Positions 32,284 to 43,880 of a stretch of 64,000 bases of DNA are shown piece by piece. The DNA is taken from positions 563,221-627,220 of the forward strand of contig UESW01004562.1 in assembly GCA_900491605.1 (NCBI GenBank), written 5' to 3'. Below the pieces are notes generated by a model that saw only the letters and a program-made list of their open reading frames with translations, had not been told where the DNA came from and did no database searches. How positions within the stretch are numbered: the first letter of the stretch is position 1; every line of letters starts with the position of its first letter. The translations under genes were made by a program, and so were the position numbers. This DNA comes from Calamus simplicifolius (taxonomy: Eukaryota; Streptophyta; Magnoliopsida; Arecales; Arecaceae).

Positions 32284-32829
32284 GGGTCTAGTCATGATTG
32301 ACCCATCACTCATTTGCAAACTTAGATATGAGCACTTATAAGCCTTTTAAGGATGTTTGGTTTATAAGATCTTTAAAGAGTTGTTGTAATATTTTAGTGG
32401 TAGCGTTATATTACCCTATTTGGTTCAGCATATTTAGAAATATTGATGAAAATCTAACATTGCTTGGGCTATCAAATTGCCAAAAAACATGGCAACCTGA
32501 TTGCCTCCACGAACCTAAGTAATGCCACATTGCCGCCTGATAGGATAATTTACCCCTCCAAACAAAACATGTTCATGATAAAATAATTTTAATTTTAATA
32601 TAATTCAATATATTAAAATTTTAATTAATTTGCATTACATATTAATTAAATAATAAAAAATATTATGTTAACTTATATATAACGATTAATTATTTCAATA
32701 TACTTATATTTATAATTATTATTATAATTGTTCTAGAATTTTTATACTAACACATTAATAAAATTTAATTTATAATAATATATAACAAAATATTAAATTT
32801 ACAATATAAAATATTTTTTACTACAATAA
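32284..32829. repeat. Direct repeat, left copy (546 bp)
   Basis: It begins GGGTCTAGTCATGATTGACC and ends with ACTACAATA. The right copy at 33538-34079 follows the same path with scattered substitutions and small indels. The first 250 bp are mixed sequence and the rest AT-rich. No coding function is recognised. Confidence 0.9.
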
Positions 32830-33537
32830 TGAAATCCCCTCTGGACGAACTTCCCCAGGTGGCCGCACAATCGCCTTCTTCAGCTGACGATAGTCTTTTA
32901 TGTCGTGGCCATGGTCCCGATGAAAACGATAGTAGAAATTTTTGTTGCGAGGTCCTAGCTTCATGGGAGGAGGGCGCTGAAGATACAATTCGCCCTCGAT
33001 TTTCATAAGAATATGGGATATAGGGGCGAGCAGGGAGTAAAGGGTCCCTCCTTGAGGGCGAGTGCTCGCGATTGGTTATCCAGTCGGTGCGGAGGCTTAG
33101 GCCTCCTGGGTCGAGCCTCAATAGGCTTGGGACGGGCCTGCTTCTTGCTGGAACCCCCGTCCGTCTCGCACCGAGAAGAGTCGGCCTCATCGGCACGGAT
33201 ATATTTCTGTGCCCGGCTTAGCAGCTCGACGTAAGAATCAAGAGGCTTCTTGTCGAGAGAGTAGGCGAAGCGGGATGGGTGGAGCCCTCGCTTCAAGGTC
33301 AGAGTGGCCATCGAGTCTTCGAGATTGTAGACTTCGAGCGCGGCCTCCTTGAACCGGGCTACAAAGTCTCTCAACGACTCGCCGCTCCTCTACTGAACCG
33401 CGAACAAGCTATCGGTCACCCGCGGAATCTTTCGGCATGCATCGAAGTGCACTAGGAAGGTTCTCTCCAGCTGCCAAAAGGAGTTGATGCTATGCGGCGG
33501 CAAGTAGGAGTACTAAGCACGGGCAGCTTTCGAAACA
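32830..33537 (-). pseudogene. Ty3/gypsy gag fragment between direct repeats
   Basis: The minus strand encodes part of a retrotransposon Gag. A central domain with SLRDFVARFKEAALEV near 33380 leads to LKRGLHPSRFAYSL and a Gln/Lys-rich linker with KKQARPKPIE near 33140. In another frame a motif FHRDHGHDIKDYRQLK lies near 32920, where a knuckle is expected. Both ends are cut and there is no LTR, PBS or pol. The wording (GLxPxxFxxSL, RAQKYI) suggests a gypsy family other than B and D, possibly the partner type of A and C. A frameshift separates the two parts. Confidence 0.82.
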
Positions 33538-34079
33538 GGGTCTAGTCATGATTGACCCATCATCCCTTTGCAAACTTAGATATGAGCACTATAAGCCTTT
33601 TAGGGGTGTTTGGTTTATGAAATCTTTAAAGATTTTCAGTAATATTTTAGTTCTAGTGTTATATTGCCCTATTTGGTTCAATATATTTAGAAATATTGAT
33701 GAAAATCTAACATTGCTTAGACTATCAAATTGCCATAAAACATGGCTAATCTGATTCCCTCCACGGATCTAAGTGGTGCCACATTGCCGCTTGATAAGAT
33801 AATTTATCCCTCCAAACAAACACGTTCATGATAAAATAATTTTAATATCAATATAATTTAATATATTAAAATTTTAATTAATTTGCATTACATATTAATA
33901 TAAATAATAAAAAAATATTATGTTAAATTATATATAATAATTAATTATTTCAATATAATTATATTATATTATTATAATTGTTCTAGTATTTTTATACTAA
34001 TATACTAATAAAATTTAATGTGTAAAATAATATATAATAAAATATTAAATTTACCATGTAAAATCTTTTGACTACAATA
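33538..34079. repeat. Direct repeat, right copy (542 bp)
   Basis: It matches 32284-32829 from GGGTCTAGTCATGATTGACC to ACTACAATA. Divergence is roughly 10 percent by eye, so the duplication is old. Confidence 0.9.
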
Positions 34080-36215
34080 GTAATAATTTAGTAATATTAT
34101 CAAATTATTATTGTAATACTATATTTATTTTATAATATAATAAATAGTATACATTATGAATATATATATATTATATTATAAATATATTTATATTTTAATA
34201 TAAATATATATAGCTATTATTATGATAATATTATATATTAATTATTATGTTATATGTAGTGCTATTAATTTTTAATATTAATATTTTGTAATATTTAATT
34301 GTATTAAATCATTATAATAATTATTAACTTATAATAATATTATGCATATTATATTCTAATATTAATAATTATTAATATTAAAACATAATATAATAATTTA
34401 TACAATAATATATAATTATATATATATTCTATTACTATATATTAATTACATATTTTATAATATATAACTATTATATTTAAAATATTACTATGCTTTGGTT
34501 TCTTTGCAATTTAGAAAATAAGAGTATTTTTAAAATTTTAACATATTTGTTACTTAAATTTTTAGTAATGTGGCTTATTAACCAAACATGCCAATGTGAG
34601 ATACTCAGCAATTTGTAATCTAATTATTGTACAAATTACACATGGATATCATGCATCCTTCGATAATCATATGTTTAATAATGCGATAATAGAATGAATT
34701 CTTCCAATTCATAATCCAAATGCCTTTATTTATATTTCTTATTAGGACATTGGCCTTATTAATTTTTTGTGCATACAAGCTCAAGCTTGGCATGGTATAT
34801 ATTTTGTCTGACGACAAACACGTTCAAGCTTGTCTGGTATATATGATCACTTGCAACCTTCTTTTCGGGATTTTTGCTCATGACATCGGCCTCATCAGGC
34901 TCAAGCTATGAATTAGTCTTAGGACCACTTGCAACCGTCTCTTTTAGTTTTTTCTCATGACGTCGTTCTCATGAGGCCCAACCTATGAATTAATTTGATG
35001 GGCCATAAAGGCTTGCCCTCTTTGAGCGTGGAGCTCATTGCCTTAAAATATCCTTATATTTGAGGTGATAATTTTAGACACCATCCCCAAATATGACTCA
35101 AATTCAACACAAAATTAGTAGTTTTGAGTTTAGCATCCATAAATTTGAAGCAAAATTGAGTTGACTCGTCTAACAAATAAGATAGATCTTAAATTGGCCT
35201 ATTAATACAAAATGATTTGCAATTGACTTAATTATTAAATAGATCAACAACCCTTCAACCCAAAATTAATGCCATCATTTATGCAAGTTAATGTCAGCAT
35301 TTAATTAATTATTATTATTTTAACATCATGTAAGATCCAAGCGTTGAATAAAAATATCTAGGAGGTAATTGAAATTATATTAAATGGATGTACCATCATA
35401 ATTCATAACTCAAAATTGAAAGGATATGCCATCATAATTTATAATTCAAACTGATGTACCATCATAATTTATAATTCAAAACTCCAACTCTCAAAACTAA
35501 AAATAGATCAGATAATAGATATATACACACATGTATTAAATAAATCGCACAAGTTATAAGGATTGCACAATCCTAGATTTATACTAGCTCAATATGCTTT
35601 AATTGTTAGATAAATTATATGAATCATATTTATAACTCGTATAGTATACAAATCGATTTTGTATTTATATTTTTAATTTATTTAGCAAATAAATTATATT
35701 TGAATCGACTTACTTACTGTCATACTTTGAAGTCAAATCCATTTCATGGCCGTTGACCCCATTTAACACCCTTGCTTGCGCTTAACCCTTCCTCTCGTAG
35801 ATATTTTGAAAACGCCACGAGATTGTCGTCATAAGTTGCGAGCTCTGACCACTTTGTACTCGAGCACTGTACCAGGTTGGAACCTAATAGACGAAAAATC
35901 TTTCTTGGGAAAGTCTTTTTTATTGATCGTATATGTGCAGAAGACTTTTTTATTTTTTTATATCATACGTATATGCATAAATGATTAACCATCATGTACG
36001 ATACGCATATTCCTGCGGTGCAGAAAGAGTTTTTCATCAAAGTTAGAACCCTAGATTCGACGTCACAAAATAATGCTTCCAAAAATATACAAATATTTTG
36101 CATAAACTAGTCTGTACGTCGCATGAAAAGTCTGATATTTTAATTTTTTTTACTATAATGTTTGCATAATAATCAATTTTGAACTAGCCTTAACTTTTAA
36201 TTCAAAATTAATTAA
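34080..36215. other. Very AT-rich spacer
   Basis: Positions 34080-34500 are almost entirely A and T. A direct duplication of about 77 bp lies at 34844-34920 and 34922-34997 ('cacttgcaacc' ... 'ctatgaatta'). A 'catcataatttataattcaa' repeat occurs at about 35390-35480. No gene is recognised. Confidence 0.55.
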
Positions 36216-37083
36216 TGCCCATCATTGCTACTAAGTCACGTTTCTCTAACGTCGAGAAACGAAGATTCTTCTCCTCGAAAAAGCTCTTGCAAGAAAGTTT
36301 CTGAAGACCGGTTGAGTCACATTCCTCTAACATCGGGAAACAAAGATCCTCCTCTTCGAAGAAGCTCCTGCAAGAAAGTCCCAGAGACCGATTGCACCGA
36401 TGGGGATCCTTCGATGCTCAAGTAAACAATTCGAGAACAGTGAAGAAAAAGAGCTAATAGAAAATGGCTAGAGAACTTGAGTTCAAATCCCTTCCCTCGT
36501 TGTATGTAGGTTCTTATACCTGTTCGAAGATCCCCTTTTTCGCTTCGAAAGATGGCTAATTCCGAGGTATTGTTGTCCGATAGCGGGCAAATGGCCAGGC
36601 TGACAAAGATAGATCGCAACCAACACTGAGTATGTCAGAGATGTCTTACCCCGCCAGTCACCTGCCAGGCACGACGCCACAGGTAGTAGGTGAGCATAGT
36701 CGTGTTAGACAGGCGCCGCTACAGATCATGGCCACGTGCAATTGCAGACAGTTAGTGAGCCATGTGGCGGCTACAGATGGTTGATGGGTCACGTGGCAGT
36801 ATCAGGCGGCTCAAGGTAGTGGGGACTTGGAGTTCAAGGCCGAGGGGACCTGGGTCCGAGGCCGAGGGAACATGAGGTCCGAGGCCGAGAGAGGGGATAT
36901 GAGGTTCGAAGCCGAGGGGACCCGGATATGAGGCCGGAGGGACATGAGGTCCGAGGCCGAAGGGATCCGCAGCCGAAAGCGAGGGGGTCTCGAAGGCCGA
37001 GGGGGCTTCGAAGGCCGAGGCTAGGGTTCCGTTAGTTGCTTCTTCTGTTAATTCTAACGCGGCTCGATCAACAACGTCACCCA
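36216..37083 (-). mobile_element. Probable LTR fragment or solo LTR
   Basis: Read on the minus strand, the segment has the layout of an LTR. A repeat-rich U3 (36820-37030) is followed by a TATA-like GTATAAGAAC at about 36510-36519. The leader and U5 have 'cttgagcatcgaagga' and 'gactttcttgcaggagc', which parallel the U5 of elements A and C. A U5 part of about 80 bp is duplicated (36225-36305 and 36306-36390). Plus-strand limits TG...CA are tentative and I could not find a convincing target duplication. Confidence 0.5.
36820..37030. repeat. GAGGCCGAGG-rich tandem repeat
   Basis: About seven irregular units of about 30 bp each have GAGGCCGAGGGGACC-like cores. They lie in the presumed U3 of the LTR fragment. 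Confidence 0.75.
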
Positions 37084-38160
37084 TAATTTTTATGTAATAG
37101 ATAACAAAAGCAAGGTTTATGTGCAACTTAAGTTTAAATTAGCTCCAGCACTTGGGAGTGTTGATAATGGTTGCGGCTCAATACGTACTGCAACCGAGTT
37201 TTTTATTGACTGTTTAAGTGAAATAAACATTAAAGCTTCTTTTAAATCACCCACAATCCATATTTAGGATATCAAACCTAGTTTGACACTCTCTCAAGTA
37301 TGCACTGAGGTATACTTGGCTCCATTCTTGGCTTCTCAGTATTTTGATAAAAGCCCTCTTATAGATGGCATTTTCTCAATGTTCAATTTTTATTTTTATT
37401 GCCTTTCAAGAGTAGTCAAGAGTAATACAAAGTGTTTTCTCTAGTAAATTTTAAGATTATAGCCTTGAATCATCTCGATAATGGAACATAAATAGAAAAA
37501 AATCATATATCGACTGGCGCTTTCTTATTTTCTCAACGCATATTTAAGAGATCGGCCTATAGGATTAGCTGCTGTTCCACTATAGGATTAGCTGCTGTTC
37601 CACTAAAAAAATAAGTACTTCAATATGAAATTTGGGAACCAGTTTATTGTCATTATAACAACACTTTCTTACAACTATTAGAATGATCATATGAGCCATT
37701 ATTAACCCGTATCTCCCTTCCCTAAAATTATTATAAATTGTCATAATGATTGAGAGTTAAAACAAACATTTTCACCTAGCTTTGTCATAGGCCTCATCAG
37801 TAAGATATAATGCTATCATAAACAAGAACACTCTCTTAAAACTGCGGTCAACCATCATCATGATTATACGAGCCATTATTTGCCTAGATCTCTCTCCCCT
37901 AAAACTATTATCAATTACCACAAAGCTTGCAAATTAAATACAACTTAAATCAATATATCAGTGTACAAAGTGTTTTTGTTTTTATTGTAGAAAATTTAGA
38001 CTGAAGAGAAAAACAATTTTGAGGTTAGAAAAGTCAGAGAATCCATGGTGATGATAAATGCAACCTGAATGAAAATTATTTTTACTTAATTAAATAAGAA
38101 ATGCTTCATTTAAATGAACAGTGCGAATATTTAATGAGGTTAGGTTGCGATGGTGGAATC
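37084..38160. other. AT-rich spacer with local duplications
   Basis: A 24-bp tandem pair ('ataggattagctgctgttcc') sits at about 37559-37604. Two related blocks of about 110 bp ('gagccattatt' ... 'ctcccttccctaaaa') lie at 37640-37750 and 37810-37920. No gene is recognised. Confidence 0.5.
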
Positions 38161-38756
38161 AACAGTGACCCCCTGATCAGGCTGTCGTCCTCCTCATAAT
38201 GGAGCCTTACTTGAATTCCTTCCTGTTAGCGTGTATGCCTGCAGGCTAGTGCGCCCGGGCATGCACGCAAGGGTGGCATGAGGGACCTCTGAACTATCCC
38301 ATCCCCACCGTGATGATTATTATTGCACCATTGCATTTGCATCAGAGCAGTCACTGTTAAACTGCTTGTCCGAGCACAGGAGCGCACGGGGACGCGGCCC
38401 TTCCACGCCAATGGTTGGAGGACGGCCACGGCCCACTGTGGCAAAGGACCGAGCCCTGTCCCAACTGGGACACAACTGTTGCACCTGCCCATCGACTGAT
38501 CGAGAAGGTGATGGAATTGGAATGGCACAAGACATGCCCCTTTGGTTGGATCCCATCGCTTCTTCAGTTTCGCCCTGTTGGTTGGTGGGACACGAAGTGT
38601 ACAAGTATTGTTTCGGCTCTTGGTGGGCTGATTCAATGCTTCTCAACCAAGCGAAAAGGAGACTAAAAAATCCAGCTTATTGGTGCTTGGAAGATGCTTT
38701 TGGAGGTGGTGGTGGTGGTGCTGGTCACTGTTTGCTAAGTAGTACCCTCTTAAATT
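38161..38756. other. GC-richer stretch with unassigned open frames
   Basis: Overlapping open frames of 108-136 codons occur on both strands (minus 38226-38646, plus 38366-38758). None has a recognisable domain, and the two strands are equally open, so coding is not supported. Confidence 0.4.
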
Positions 38757-39516
38757 AGGGAATTTCTATTCGGACAGCAACTTTTGCTTAGTAGTCCTCT
38801 CTCTTATTTAAAAAAACAAAAAATCTAAACTACCCTTCTCCCTTTGCTCAGTAGCCCCCCCTTCCTCAGCGCCTTCCTCTCCCCCCACATCTTCTATTTG
38901 GCATCACCCCCTTCCTCCTTTTCGGCACCGCACCTCCCCCCTCTCCTCTCTATCCTTCCGTCTCCTTCCCCTTCTCTCCACATCCCCATCTTCTGTCTTT
39001 TTCCCCTTTTCTAGCACTCCCCACTTTTCAGCATCGACCCTTTTTCGATGCCCCCTCAGCCCCCATCCCATCTTCACTCCCTGGCACCAGCCCTCAGCGC
39101 CCTCCTTCCTCCGGCATAATTCGATCAAACAGGGCCGAACGAAGGGCCTTTCGTTCAGTCCTGTTTGGCCGAACGGAGGCCCTTCATTCGGTCTGGCCTA
39201 TTAGATCGAACAAAATGGCCTTTGTTCGGCCAAACAGGACCGAACAAAGGCCCTTTATTCGGTCTGTTTGGCTGAACAAAGAGCCCGAAAAAGGAGAGAA
39301 GACGGGGCGGTGCCGAAGAGAAGGGTTGCTGGGAAAGAGGGAGGAGACAAGGAGGGGAGGGGAGGAGATGGGGGCGGCGCCAGAGATGGGGGTGTTGGGA
39401 AGGAGAAGGAGAAGGGTGGGGGGGGTATGGAGAAAAGGGAAGGAGTTTAGAATTTTTTTTTAAAAAAAAACGAGGGGAGGGCTACTGAGTAATTTTTTGC
39501 GGGCTGAATAGAAATT
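38757..39516. mobile_element. Foldback-like TIR DNA element, about 760 bp
   Basis: The ends are inverted: AGGGAATTTCTATTC on the left and GAATAGAAATT on the right, with further inverted similarity (CTCAGTAG/CTACTGAG) inside. The direct repeat ctcttaaatt lies at 38747-38756 and 39517-39526. A target duplication of 9-10 bp points to a Mutator-like element; an 8-bp reading would suggest hAT. The left arm is pyrimidine-rich and the right arm purine-rich, and the two are largely complementary, so the whole can fold on itself. The centre (39115-39300) is a cluster of GTTCGG/CCGAAC palindromes. No transposase is present. Confidence 0.78.
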
Positions 39517-39602
39517 CTCTTAAATTGGCTGGACTGCGGACTGTAGACTGAAAATGGTCATAAATTAGAGATTTTTTTAAACCGGTATCGTTTGACATCG
39601 AT

Positions 39603-39994
39603 TTTACATAATAAGTGCGAGAAAAAAAAGTGTTTACAGAATTGATGTTAAAGAAAAAAAGACTAGAATGTAATAGGTGCGGAAGAAAAAGTTTTTACGG
39701 AATTAATGTTAAAGAAAAAAGCGCCACTTCTAGTGGTACTTTTTTTTATCCACTATGGCAGATAAAAAACGCAACACTTCTTATAAGCGTCACTTTAAGT
39801 AGCACTTTTAAGAAGCATCAATTTTTTTTTTTTTATTTAGAATGGAACTTGCATAAAATGAGATATAAAAAATGATTTCTTAAAAGCATCATTTTAAGTA
39901 GCATTTTTATCTGCCACGATGGATAAAAAAATGTGCCATTTTTTTCTTTAACGCCAATCCCGTAAAAACTTTTTTTCCGCACTTATTATGTAAA
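39603..39994. mobile_element. MITE-like inverted-repeat element (392 bp)
   Basis: Terminal inverted repeats TTTACATAATAAGTGCG and CCGCACTTATTATGTAAA extend inward as a long imperfect stem ('ttaaagaaaaaa', 'atccactatggcagat'). A 57-bp duplication near the left end is nested in it. I see no coding capacity and no clear target duplication, so the superfamily is not assigned. Confidence 0.72.
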
Positions 39995-40748
39995 GCCCGA
40001 ATCATGGGGATGGAGATGGACTAATTAACTAAAGACTGAAACCATCTTGACTTGACACTGCACTTAAGATGTTCAGGCTTTAAAATGGCCTGGTCATAAA
40101 TATTTGTGTGTGTAGAGAAAGCCAAGCTTGTTGAAGGAAGTGGTTAATGTTGGCCAGTGCTGGGTTATGAATGGTGTCGTCTTGGATGAGTGCAAAGAAT
40201 TCGTGGGAACTAACTCAATAACCAGTCCAGAATCCGGTTTCAATCCTTTTCCTAAGGTAAAGGACATGTACTTTATTTTTCATAGATCGTCGGCAACTAA
40301 GTAATTTTTATATCCAACAGCGTGTATTGTTGGCTTGCCTGAACCTAAAAGATTGAGGCTGGAATCTTCCTGTCCATTGACAACCCATCCATTTGTACAA
40401 AAAGAAGACGAAAATGGAAGAAGAAGAAGAAGAAGATTACTAAAGTAAATTAAGCATCCTACACAGTTTTGACTCAAGAATCTTCCATATATATAAAGCA
40501 TGAGAAAAATCAATCGTCCATAAAATCCAGGACAAAATAAAACCCACCCATGGGTTGGCTGCCATCCAAAAATTAGTCTCAGGCTGTTTCTGGTCTGCTG
40601 CATGGTCCATTAGACCCTTTGTCTATTAATACCATTTGTTAATGTTATATTATCCTGAAAAATGCCTTCGAATGCGCGGATTAACCGCACTTATGCGCCT
40701 CCGGTGCACAAAGACTTTTCCTATTGTCCGGCATCCAATTGGGCAAGG
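39995..40748. other. Spacer
   Basis: A (GAA)-type microsatellite lies at about 40414-40436. A 107-codon minus-strand open frame at 40280-40603 matches nothing I recognise. Confidence 0.45.
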
Positions 40749-41120
40749 CCCAGAACCATGAGCACCTACTCAAGCCCTCCGAGTCGCTCAAGAGATGGGC
40801 CACGGAAGTAATTAAATGTCCATGGAGCATGTTGGGCGGTATGTGGAATGGAAGTGGGTGATTGGTTAAGCAATCCTCATGGGTCTGAGAGGCACACCCT
40901 GTCCCTCTGTTCACCTACCAAATCTGAACGACCTAATCAAATCAGCAACCGAGCAGTGAATGGGTTGGTGATCAGTTAAGTAAAATGCCAAATGGTAATT
41001 ATCTATCCCAGCCTTATGGCATTCAGGAGTTGTGCAATACGTGCGGATTACACGCGATTTGTTCACTCTGTTGTGAGGATTTTTCTTTGTTCTTTTTAAA
41101 AAAATTATTGTAGTTCTAAG
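40749..41120. repeat. Duplicated flank, left copy (372 bp)
   Basis: This sequence recurs at 43303-43677 with only a few base differences and small indels. The left copy ends where the LTR element begins. See the gap entry for the likely cause. Confidence 0.93.
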
Positions 41121-42428
41121 TAGTAACCTATCTTAATAATGGTCCTAATTTTATTGACTAAACGTATCTCCTATTAAAGTGATAACAGCCCCCCTCCCTT
41201 AATTCCTAAACGCTCGCTTGATGGGGCAGCGTTGAAGGAAATGGGTATAAATAGGAACCCATCCTAAGGTTTCAGAGATTCTCTCGAGAGATCCGGTTTG
41301 GTTCTCGAGAGAGATCCTAAAGTTTCAGAACAAGGTTCTCGAGAGAGATCTTAAGGTCGAGAGAGATCTAAGGTTCTAGAGAGAAACCTAAAAGTGGAGG
41401 CATTGGAATTGAGTCCCTGATCAAGAGCAATCATGAAGGCATACACCATCTGAATGCGAGAGCTCGTTGATTAGAAGACCGATCCATCGAGAGGAAGAGA
41501 AGAGGGAAGATCAATCGAGATCGTTAAGAAAGGAAGATCTCCCGTGCAGTCCAAAGAAAACCAGGAAGATCGGATTCCTTACCACCATTAAATAATAATG
41601 GCTGGAGGTAATTATGTTTAAGCAAATTAAGTCTAACATTTGGTATCAGAGCGAGGTTAAAACCTCTGCCTTATTTTGCGAAGATTTCTATTAAGTTTCT
41701 CTTTTCAAGCAATTAATGCCGCGTGTTTTCCGTTTTTAGTTTTTCGGATCTCAGGTTGGTTTCGATCAGTTCTTATCTTTGTTCACGGAATTGACAGAAA
41801 CCATTAAACCTATTTCAGATTCCGATTTTGCGGAAAAGCAAAGATTTCTGGTATTAAAGAGATAGCATTCGTAGCATTAAAGGAGAGAAATGCAGCGGAA
41901 ACGTGGCTTCAATAACCACATCGGTGAAATATTAAAAAAAAGGAGAGAAAACTTTCGGTTTTCGTTTTTCTCGCTTATGGTCTTTCCGTTCTCTCACGGG
42001 ATTTAAAATATGGATTGGTTGGATTTTAAATGCATTTATTATCTGTTTAATGTTTTATTAAATCATGTAACATGATTTATTTTTATCATTTGTTTCTTGA
42101 GTTTAAATTTTTGTATTAAAATACGCCTCCTGAGTCTCTATGCCTACGGTGTTTGCATAGACTGGCCCAAGGGAATAATGAGCTACGGCCGGACGTGTTT
42201 TAATTAACAAAAAATTTTTCTTAAGATGATAATTTTAAAATTCATTAAATAGATATTGAAATGTTATCTTCTGTTCTGCATACTAGATTTATTCTATGCA
42301 TGAATTTGGTGGTAGTGTAAAAATCACAGTGCAAATCCTTTCAAGGTCTGATTGGTCAGTTGGTGTCTAGAAAGGTAAAGAGATTGTGGTTACTTAATTG
42401 GTTCCGTTGACTGACCTAAGGAAAGCAA
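41121..42428 (+). mobile_element. Partial LTR retrotransposon (copia-like), cut by the gap
   Basis: An LTR of about 518 bp ends in TCTAACA at 41638 and is followed by TGGTATCAGAGC at 41641-41652, the classic initiator-methionine tRNA primer site. A TATAAATA lies at 41246-41253. The left limit is inferred from the point where the duplicated flank diverges, after CTAAG. About 780 bp of untranslated leader follow before the gap. No gag or pol is seen, so copia-like is an inference from PBS and LTR size. Confidence 0.68.
41641..41652 (+). other. Primer-binding site TGGTATCAGAGC
   Basis: It is complementary to the 3' end of initiator-methionine tRNA, as used by most plant copia and many gypsy elements. 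It lies two bases after the LTR end. Confidence 0.85.
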
Positions 42429-43302
42429 NNNNNNNNNNNNNNNNNNNNNNNNNNNNNNNNNNNNNNNNNNNNNNNNNNNNNNNNNNNNNNNNNNNNNNNN
42501 NNNNNNNNNNNNNNNNNNNNNNNNNNNNNNNNNNNNNNNNNNNNNNNNNNNNNNNNNNNNNNNNNNNNNNNNNNNNNNNNNNNNNNNNNNNNNNNNNNNN
42601 NNNNNNNNNNNNNNNNNNNNNNNNNNNNNNNNNNNNNNNNNNNNNNNNNNNNNNNNNNNNNNNNNNNNNNNNNNNNNNNNNNNNNNNNNNNNNNNNNNNN
42701 NNNNNNNNNNNNNNNNNNNNNNNNNNNNNNNNNNNNNNNNNNNNNNNNNNNNNNNNNNNNNNNNNNNNNNNNNNNNNNNNNNNNNNNNNNNNNNNNNNNN
42801 NNNNNNNNNNNNNNNNNNNNNNNNNNNNNNNNNNNNNNNNNNNNNNNNNNNNNNNNNNNNNNNNNNNNNNNNNNNNNNNNNNNNNNNNNNNNNNNNNNNN
42901 NNNNNNNNNNNNNNNNNNNNNNNNNNNNNNNNNNNNNNNNNNNNNNNNNNNNNNNNNNNNNNNNNNNNNNNNNNNNNNNNNNNNNNNNNNNNNNNNNNNN
43001 NNNNNNNNNNNNNNNNNNNNNNNNNNNNNNNNNNNNNNNNNNNNNNNNNNNNNNNNNNNNNNNNNNNNNNNNNNNNNNNNNNNNNNNNNNNNNNNNNNNN
43101 NNNNNNNNNNNNNNNNNNNNNNNNNNNNNNNNNNNNNNNNNNNNNNNNNNNNNNNNNNNNNNNNNNNNNNNNNNNNNNNNNNNNNNNNNNNNNNNNNNNN
43201 NNNNNNNNNNNNNNNNNNNNNNNNNNNNNNNNNNNNNNNNNNNNNNNNNNNNNNNNNNNNNNNNNNNNNNNNNNNNNNNNNNNNNNNNNNNNNNNNNNNN
43301 NN
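42429..43302. other. Assembly gap of 874 N
   Basis: Unsequenced. Open frames crossing it are meaningless. It is flanked by near-identical copies of one 375-bp sequence, which suggests a mis-joined pair of haplotypes. Confidence 0.99.
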
Positions 43303-43677
43303 CCCAGAACCATGAGCACCTACTCAAGCCCTCCGAGTCGCTCAAGAGATGGGCCACGGAAGTAAATTAAAAGTCCATGGAGCATGTTGGGCGGTATGTG
43401 GAATGGAAGTGGGTGATTGGTTAAGCAATCCTCATGGGTCTGAGAGGCACACCCTGTCCCTCTGTTCACCTACAAAATCTGAACGACCTAATCAAATCAG
43501 CAACCGAGCAGTGAATGGGTTGGTAATCAGTTAAGTAAAATGCCAAATGGTAATTATCTATCCCAGCCTTATGGCATTCAGGAGTTGTGCAATACGTGCG
43601 GATTACACGCGATTTGTTCACTCTGTTGTGAGGATTTTTCTTTGTTCTTTTTTTAAAAAAATTATTGTAGTTCTAAG
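43303..43677. repeat. Duplicated flank, right copy (375 bp)
   Basis: It begins at the first base after the gap and matches 40749-41120. After CTAAG it continues into different sequence (aatttagatg), as the uninterrupted allele would. Confidence 0.93.
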
Positions 43678-43867
43678 AATTTAGATGTACAGCTGCTTTT
43701 GGGCACAATGTCTGTCTTCGCTTTTTATTTTTTTATTTTTCACTTCCTTCTTTGATGAAAATTGAGAATAAATGAAGTTGATGCTTTCTTAGCCACCTAA
43801 AAGATAAAATAAATGATAGGACGCAGAATATATAAGTATTATGCATTAAAACAAACTTTCAAGGGTC
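43678..43867. other. Short AT-rich spacer
   Basis: Nothing is recognised between the duplicated flank and the poly(A) end of the LINE relic. Confidence 0.5.
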
Positions 43868-43880
43868 ACTCCTTAAGGCT

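Noticed and set aside
38226..38758. Possible small genes on both strands
   Set aside because: Both strands are open, no domain or promoter is recognisable, and frames overlap extensively. Kept only as an unassigned stretch.
38757..39526. hAT assignment of the foldback element
   Set aside because: An 8-bp duplication can be read, but 9-10 matching bases and the lack of hAT-type CAGGG ends make a Mutator-like origin more likely. The matter stays open.
42390..43357. Open frames of more than 300 codons on both strands
   Set aside because: They run through the 874 N of the gap and have no sequence content.
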